NCBI GenBank assembly: GCA_964551645.1
Contig: CAZKDV010000050.1
Span: forward strand, 1-17,441
Length of the DNA stretch: 17,441 bases
Origin: CAZKDV01 sp964551645
GTDB lineage: Bacteria; Bacteroidota; Bacteroidia; Bacteroidales; DTU049
Reading direction: 5' to 3'
Position numbers and translations under genes: made by a program. Each line of letters opens with the position of its first letter. Within the stretch, counting starts at the first letter, position 1. Shown here piece after piece: positions 14,509 through 17,441 of the stretch. The notes beneath the pieces are model-generated. The model ran no database searches. It had not been told where the DNA came from and worked only from the letters and a program-made list of their open reading frames with translations.

Positions 14509-15066
14509 TTATTTTTTGGGAGCTATAATCATCATCATTCTTTTTCCTTCTAATTTAGGCAATTGTTCAACTTTGCCATGTTCAGATAATTCGTCAGCAA
14601 ATTTCAGCAATGTTATTTCTCCTTGTTCTTTGTATATAATTGAGCGACCTTTAAAAAATACATCAACTTTAATTTTTGCTCCTTCATCAAGAAATTTGAT
14701 AGCATGTTTTAGTTTAAAATTAAAATCGTGTTCATCAATATTCGGGCTTAATCTAATTTCTTTGATTATAACTTTAACTGTTTTTGCTTTAATTTCTTTT
14801 TGTTTTTTCTTTTTTTCGTAAAGAAATTTTCTATAATCAATTACCTTACAAACAGGTGGTTGAGTATTTGGCGAAATTTCTACTAAGTCTAAGCCTTCAT
14901 TCTCAGCCATCTCTATTGCATCTTGTATAGAGTGGATACCTTTATCTTCATTATCAAGAATAACCCTTACCATTGGTGCAGTAATGCGTTCATTCACCTT
15001 ATATGGTTCTTCTTTTTTATTAGGTCTCCTTTGTTGATTCCCGGGTTGAAAAGTCTTTGCTATAAT
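14509..15066 (-). CDS. infC: Translation initiation factor IF-3, with a probable AUU start
   Basis: IF3 binds the 30S subunit, keeps it apart from the 50S and rejects wrong start codons and tRNAs. I start it at ATT (15064-15066), giving 185 residues. A GTG at 14995-14997 would give 162 but would discard a clear N-terminal tail (AKTFQPGNQQRRPNKKEEPYK) and begin inside VNERITAPMVRVI, the first strand of the IF3 N-domain. The linker (FLYEKKKKQKEIKAK) and C-domain (EIRLSPNIDEHDF, KFKLKHA-like helix, VFFKGR, KLEGKRMMMIIAP) are complete. The ATT has AGGAG 5 bases upstream, and no ATG, GTG or TTG lies in this frame between the upstream stop (15085-15087) and the GTG. AUU starts are well known for infC and let IF3 repress itself. 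The thrS stop is 29 bases upstream. Confidence 0.9.
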   Translation of the reverse strand: MIAKTFQPGNQQRRPNKKEEPYKVNERITAPMVRVILDNEDKGIHSIQDAIEMAENEGLDLVEISPNTQPPVCKVIDYRKFLYEKKKKQKEIKAKTVKVIIKEIRLSPNIDEHDFNFKLKHAIKFLDEGAKIKVDVFFKGRSIIYKEQGEITLLKFADELSEHGKVEQLPKLEGKRMMMIIAPKK

Positions 15067-15071
15067 TGTGT

Positions 15072-15076
15072 CTCCT
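15072..15076 (-). promoter_or_regulatory. Shine-Dalgarno that fixes the AUU start of infC
   Basis: The minus strand reads AGGAG five bases before the ATT at 15066 (eight before the following ATA). It supports initiation here rather than at the GTG 69 bases further on, which has no comparable SD. Confidence 0.8.
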
Positions 15077-15095
15077 ATATTTAGTTAATATTTAT

Positions 15096-17039
15096 TTAAA
15101 ACTGTATTTCAGATTCTGTTTTTAATTCTTCTTGTATTTTCATTGAAAAATCTTTAATACTAAAGCTACCAATATCTCCGCTACCATGCTTACGAACCGA
15201 AACACATTCTTCATTTACTTCTTTTTCGCCTATAATAGCCATATAAGGTATTTTTTTCATTTCTGCATCTCTAATTTTTTTACCAATTTTTTCATTTCTA
15301 TTGTCAATGCTAACACGAATATTTGATTGAGATAAAAAATCTGAAACTTGGTTTGCAAAAGTATAAAATTTTTCACTTATAGGTAAAATAATTATTTGTT
15401 CTGGAGACAGCCATAGTGGCAAGTTTCCGCCCGTATGCTCTAATAGTACTGCAACAAATCGTTCCATTGAGCCAAACGGAGCTCTATGAATCATAATAGG
15501 TCTATGTTTCTGATTATCTGCTCCAATATAGTTTAAATCAAATCTTTCTGGAAGATTGTAGTCCACTTGTATTGTTCCTAACTGCCATTTTCTGCCTATG
15601 GCATCTTTAACCATAAAGTCGAGTTTAGGACCATAAAAAGCAGCTTCGCCTACAACTTGCACTGCTTTCAAGCCTTTCATTTCACATGCTTCAATGATGG
15701 CAGTTTCTGCTTTTTGCCAATTATCGTTTGTTCCAATATATTTTTGTTTGTCCGCAGGCTCGTGTAAGGATATTTGAGCCGTATATTCAGTGAAATTAAG
15801 TTTTTTGAAAATCAATAAAACGATTTCAATTACCTTAATAAACTCTTCTTTCAGTTGGTCGGATGTGCAAAAAATGTGTGCATCGTCTTGAGTGAAGCCT
15901 CTAACTCTGGTTAGTCCGTGCAATTCGCCACTTTGCTCATATCTATAAACAGTGCCAAATTCGGCTAATCGCAATGGCAAATCTTTATATGACATAGGTT
16001 TGTGAGCATAAATCTCACAATGATGTGGACAATTCATGGGTTTAAGCATAAACTCCTCTCCTTCAACAGGCGAACCTATTGGCTGAAATGAGTCTTTTCC
16101 ATACTTTTCGTAATGTCCTGATGTGATATAAAGATTTTTATTTGCAATATGAGGTGAAATTACTGGCTGATAGCCGTAATGCTTTTGAACTTTTTTAAGA
16201 AAACTTTCAAGCAATTCACGCACAATAGCACCTTTGGGTAGCCACAGTGGAAGACCCGAACCGACATTTTGACTAAAAGTAAACAGTTCTAAGTCTTTTC
16301 CTAGTTTTCTATGGTCTCTTTTTTTTGCTTCTTCAAGCAGAGCAAGATATTCATCAAGTAGTTTTTGTTGTGGAAATGTGATGCCATAAATTCTTGTTAA
16401 TTGCTTACGATTAATATCACCTCTCCAATATGCTCCAGCTACGCTAAGAAGTTTGATTGATTTAATTCCTGAAATATCAGGCAAATGCGGACCTCTACAT
16501 AAATCAGTAAATTGTCCGAGACTATATAAACTTATGCTACCATCTTCAAGTTCTGAAATAAGCTCTTGTTTATATTCATCTCCTTTTTCGGTGAAGAGTT
16601 TCATTGCATCTGCTTTTGAGATGTCTTTTCTGAGCATAGCATGCTTTTCGCTAACTATGTTTTTCATTCTTTTCTCAATAAGTGGCAATTCTTCTTCGGT
16701 AAGTTTGTGTGAACCAAAATCAATATCGTAATAAAAGCCGTTTTCAATGTCAGGACCTATACCAAATTTTGCTTCGGGAAACAATTGTTCTATTGCAGCA
16801 GCCATAAGATGTGCTGAGGTGTGCCAAAATGCAGCCTTTCCATCTTCATCATCCCATGTCAAAATAGACACATTTGCATCAGCAATGATAGGTTTGTTTA
16901 TATCGCTTACATTTCCATTAACCTTGGCTGCAAGTGCTTTTTTAGCAAGTGCAGGATGAATATCTTGAGCAATGTCAAAAGGTGTTATTCCTTTTGAGTA
17001 TTCCCTTATAGAATTATCAGGTAATGTTATTTGAATCAT
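15096..17039 (-). CDS. thrS: Threonyl-tRNA synthetase
   Basis: A full-length (647 residues) class II synthetase that charges tRNA-Thr and edits mischarged serine. Residues 1-60 are the TGS domain. Residues about 65-225 are the editing domain, with H73, H77 (HTSAHLM), C181 and H185 (CRGPH) all present. Residues about 240-540 are the catalytic core, with zinc ligands C337 (MNCPHHC), H388 (FTQDDAHIF) and H518 (MIHRAPFGS), motif 2 around R378-R380 and motif 3 GSMERF. Residues about 548-640 are the anticodon-binding domain (DNRNEKIGKKIRDAE). The ATG has no SD. It is the first gene of the thrS-infC-rpmI-rplT operon; a promoter candidate lies about 100 bases upstream. I see no T-box or attenuator-like hairpin in its leader. 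Confidence 0.98.
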   Translation of the reverse strand: MIQITLPDNSIREYSKGITPFDIAQDIHPALAKKALAAKVNGNVSDINKPIIADANVSILTWDDEDGKAAFWHTSAHLMAAAIEQLFPEAKFGIGPDIENGFYYDIDFGSHKLTEEELPLIEKRMKNIVSEKHAMLRKDISKADAMKLFTEKGDEYKQELISELEDGSISLYSLGQFTDLCRGPHLPDISGIKSIKLLSVAGAYWRGDINRKQLTRIYGITFPQQKLLDEYLALLEEAKKRDHRKLGKDLELFTFSQNVGSGLPLWLPKGAIVRELLESFLKKVQKHYGYQPVISPHIANKNLYITSGHYEKYGKDSFQPIGSPVEGEEFMLKPMNCPHHCEIYAHKPMSYKDLPLRLAEFGTVYRYEQSGELHGLTRVRGFTQDDAHIFCTSDQLKEEFIKVIEIVLLIFKKLNFTEYTAQISLHEPADKQKYIGTNDNWQKAETAIIEACEMKGLKAVQVVGEAAFYGPKLDFMVKDAIGRKWQLGTIQVDYNLPERFDLNYIGADNQKHRPIMIHRAPFGSMERFVAVLLEHTGGNLPLWLSPEQIIILPISEKFYTFANQVSDFLSQSNIRVSIDNRNEKIGKKIRDAEMKKIPYMAIIGEKEVNEECVSVRKHGSGDIGSFSIKDFSMKIQEELKTESEIQF

Positions 17040-17140
17040 TGTTAATTTTTAAGTTTGCAAAATTACAAATTATTTTTCAAAAAATGCAACATCTTTATTA
17101 TTTGAGTTTTAAAAAAAATTCACTCTTATTATTTTTGTTG

Positions 17141-17170
17141 CAAATTTACGCTAATATCAGATTTGTCAAA
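17141..17170 (-). promoter_or_regulatory. Probable thrS operon promoter
   Basis: On the minus strand TTTG (17167-17170) is followed by 18 bases and TAAATTTG (17141-17148), the best -33/-7 match to the Bacteroidota consensus in the window. Transcription would begin near 17135, leaving a leader of about 95 bases before thrS. Confidence 0.6.
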
Positions 17171-17286
17171 TAGTTAAAAGCTAAGTTCAATTAGTAAATG
17201 CAACTTTTTTATTTACAAGTTTAGAGTAAAGATTTTGGGGATTATCATAATTGAATTTTTTTCTTGATATTTCATTGCTTGCACAC

Positions 17287-17322
17287 AAAAAAAGGACTGC
17301 CACTCTTAGCGACAGCCCTTTT
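17287..17322 (-). terminator. Intrinsic terminator of the right-edge T9SS protein gene
   Basis: In minus-strand RNA, AAAAGGGCTGUCGC pairs continuously with GUGGCAGUCCUUUU around a UAAGA loop (14 bp including three G-U pairs), followed by more U. On the plus strand the G-U positions become A-C mismatches, so it acts in the minus direction, just after the gene that stops at 17353. Confidence 0.85.
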
Positions 17323-17352
17323 GCAAAAAAAAACATTAAAACAAATTTTGCA

Positions 17353-17441
17353 CTATTCAATCATCAGTTTTGATACAAAGGAGCCGTGATTGGTATGCAC
17401 TTTTGCAAAATATATTCCCTTGTCCAAATGATTTACGCTAA
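17353..17441 (-). CDS. C-terminal end of a T9SS-exported protein
   Basis: Only the last 28 codons and the TAG (17353-17355) are in the window; the gene runs off the right edge. The residues LDKGIYFAKVHTN and FVSKLMIE match the last two strands of a type-A T9SS sorting domain (the pattern 'GIY...V' then 'KL.I' at the very end). The protein is therefore expected to be carried across the outer membrane by the type IX system. Nothing can be said about its functional domain. A minus-strand terminator follows 31 bases after the stop. Confidence 0.75.
   Translation of the reverse strand, partial: SVNHLDKGIYFAKVHTNHGSFVSKLMIE

Larger units (their letters stand above)
17040..17352. other. Intergenic region between the T9SS protein gene and thrS
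   Basis: This 313-base gap holds, in minus-strand order, the terminator of the right-edge gene, the probable thrS promoter at 17141-17170 and an unstructured, very AT-rich thrS leader. A second TAnnTTTG-like box (TAATTTTG, 17058-17065, with TTG 21 bases upstream at 17087-17089) lies close to the thrS ATG and could be an alternative start. No ORF or RNA gene is convincing here. Confidence 0.7.

Noticed and set aside
14516..14821. Plus-strand 101-codon ORF opposite infC
   Set aside because: Its hydrophobic, serine- and phenylalanine-rich composition is the antisense of the lysine-rich IF3 gene.
14995..14997. GTG as the infC start
   Set aside because: It falls inside the first conserved strand of IF3 and lacks an SD; the ATT at 15066 with AGGAG is better placed.
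16453..16959. Two plus-strand ORFs opposite thrS
   Set aside because: Antisense shadows of the conserved editing and TGS domains; no independent support.
1..17441. CRISPR array, insertion sequence, prophage or integron
   Set aside because: No regularly spaced repeats, transposase or integrase motifs, or terminal inverted repeats were seen on either strand.

Overview
The window looks like a chromosomal stretch from a member of the Bacteroidota (Bacteroidetes), perhaps an uncultured or Bacteroidales-like lineage. The evidence is a strongly AT-rich base composition, type IX secretion (T9SS) C-terminal sorting tails on two proteins, a DUF4369-plus-thioredoxin protein, several TAnnTTTG promoter-like boxes, and an almost complete lack of Shine-Dalgarno (SD) sequences before genes. 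Nothing in it is phage-, transposon- or CRISPR-like. Most of it is housekeeping DNA, with a few envelope genes of unknown role.

Layout. Positions 1-1314 (+) hold the 3' end of a 5-formyltetrahydrofolate cyclo-ligase gene and a secreted TlpA-like thioredoxin. Positions 1331-5819 (-) form a tight four-gene unit read serS, then a small helical lipoprotein, then a secreted TPR protein, then rsmA. Its genes overlap or lie about 20 bases apart, so it mixes translation functions with two envelope proteins. Positions 5934-9238 (+) carry a polytopic membrane protein resembling EpsG/Wzy-type polymerases and a fused two-domain peptide-type ABC ATPase without its permeases. Positions 9240-9983 (-) carry nth and a tRNA-Pro(GGG). 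Positions 10278-12560 (+) are a compact three-gene envelope cassette: a FISUMP-domain protein with a T9SS tail, an Ig/PKD-like lipoprotein, and a predicted outer-membrane beta-barrel. Positions 12732-13589 (+) encode an orphan HNH nuclease with an unrecognised N-terminal region. Positions 13856-17039 (-) are the thrS-infC-rpmI-rplT translation operon, ending in a strong intrinsic terminator. At the right edge (-) is the last part of a T9SS-exported protein with its own terminator.

The most informative observations are regulatory. infC appears to start at an AUU codon with a real SD, and rplT has a GGAGG SD behind a hairpin-forming leader, while every other gene start I inspected here lacks an SD. 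This suggests special translational control of the IF3/L20 operon in a phylum that normally ignores SD sequences. The FISUMP-lipoprotein-barrel cassette and the HNH protein are the best candidates for poorly described biology. I see no convincing new defence or mobile system.
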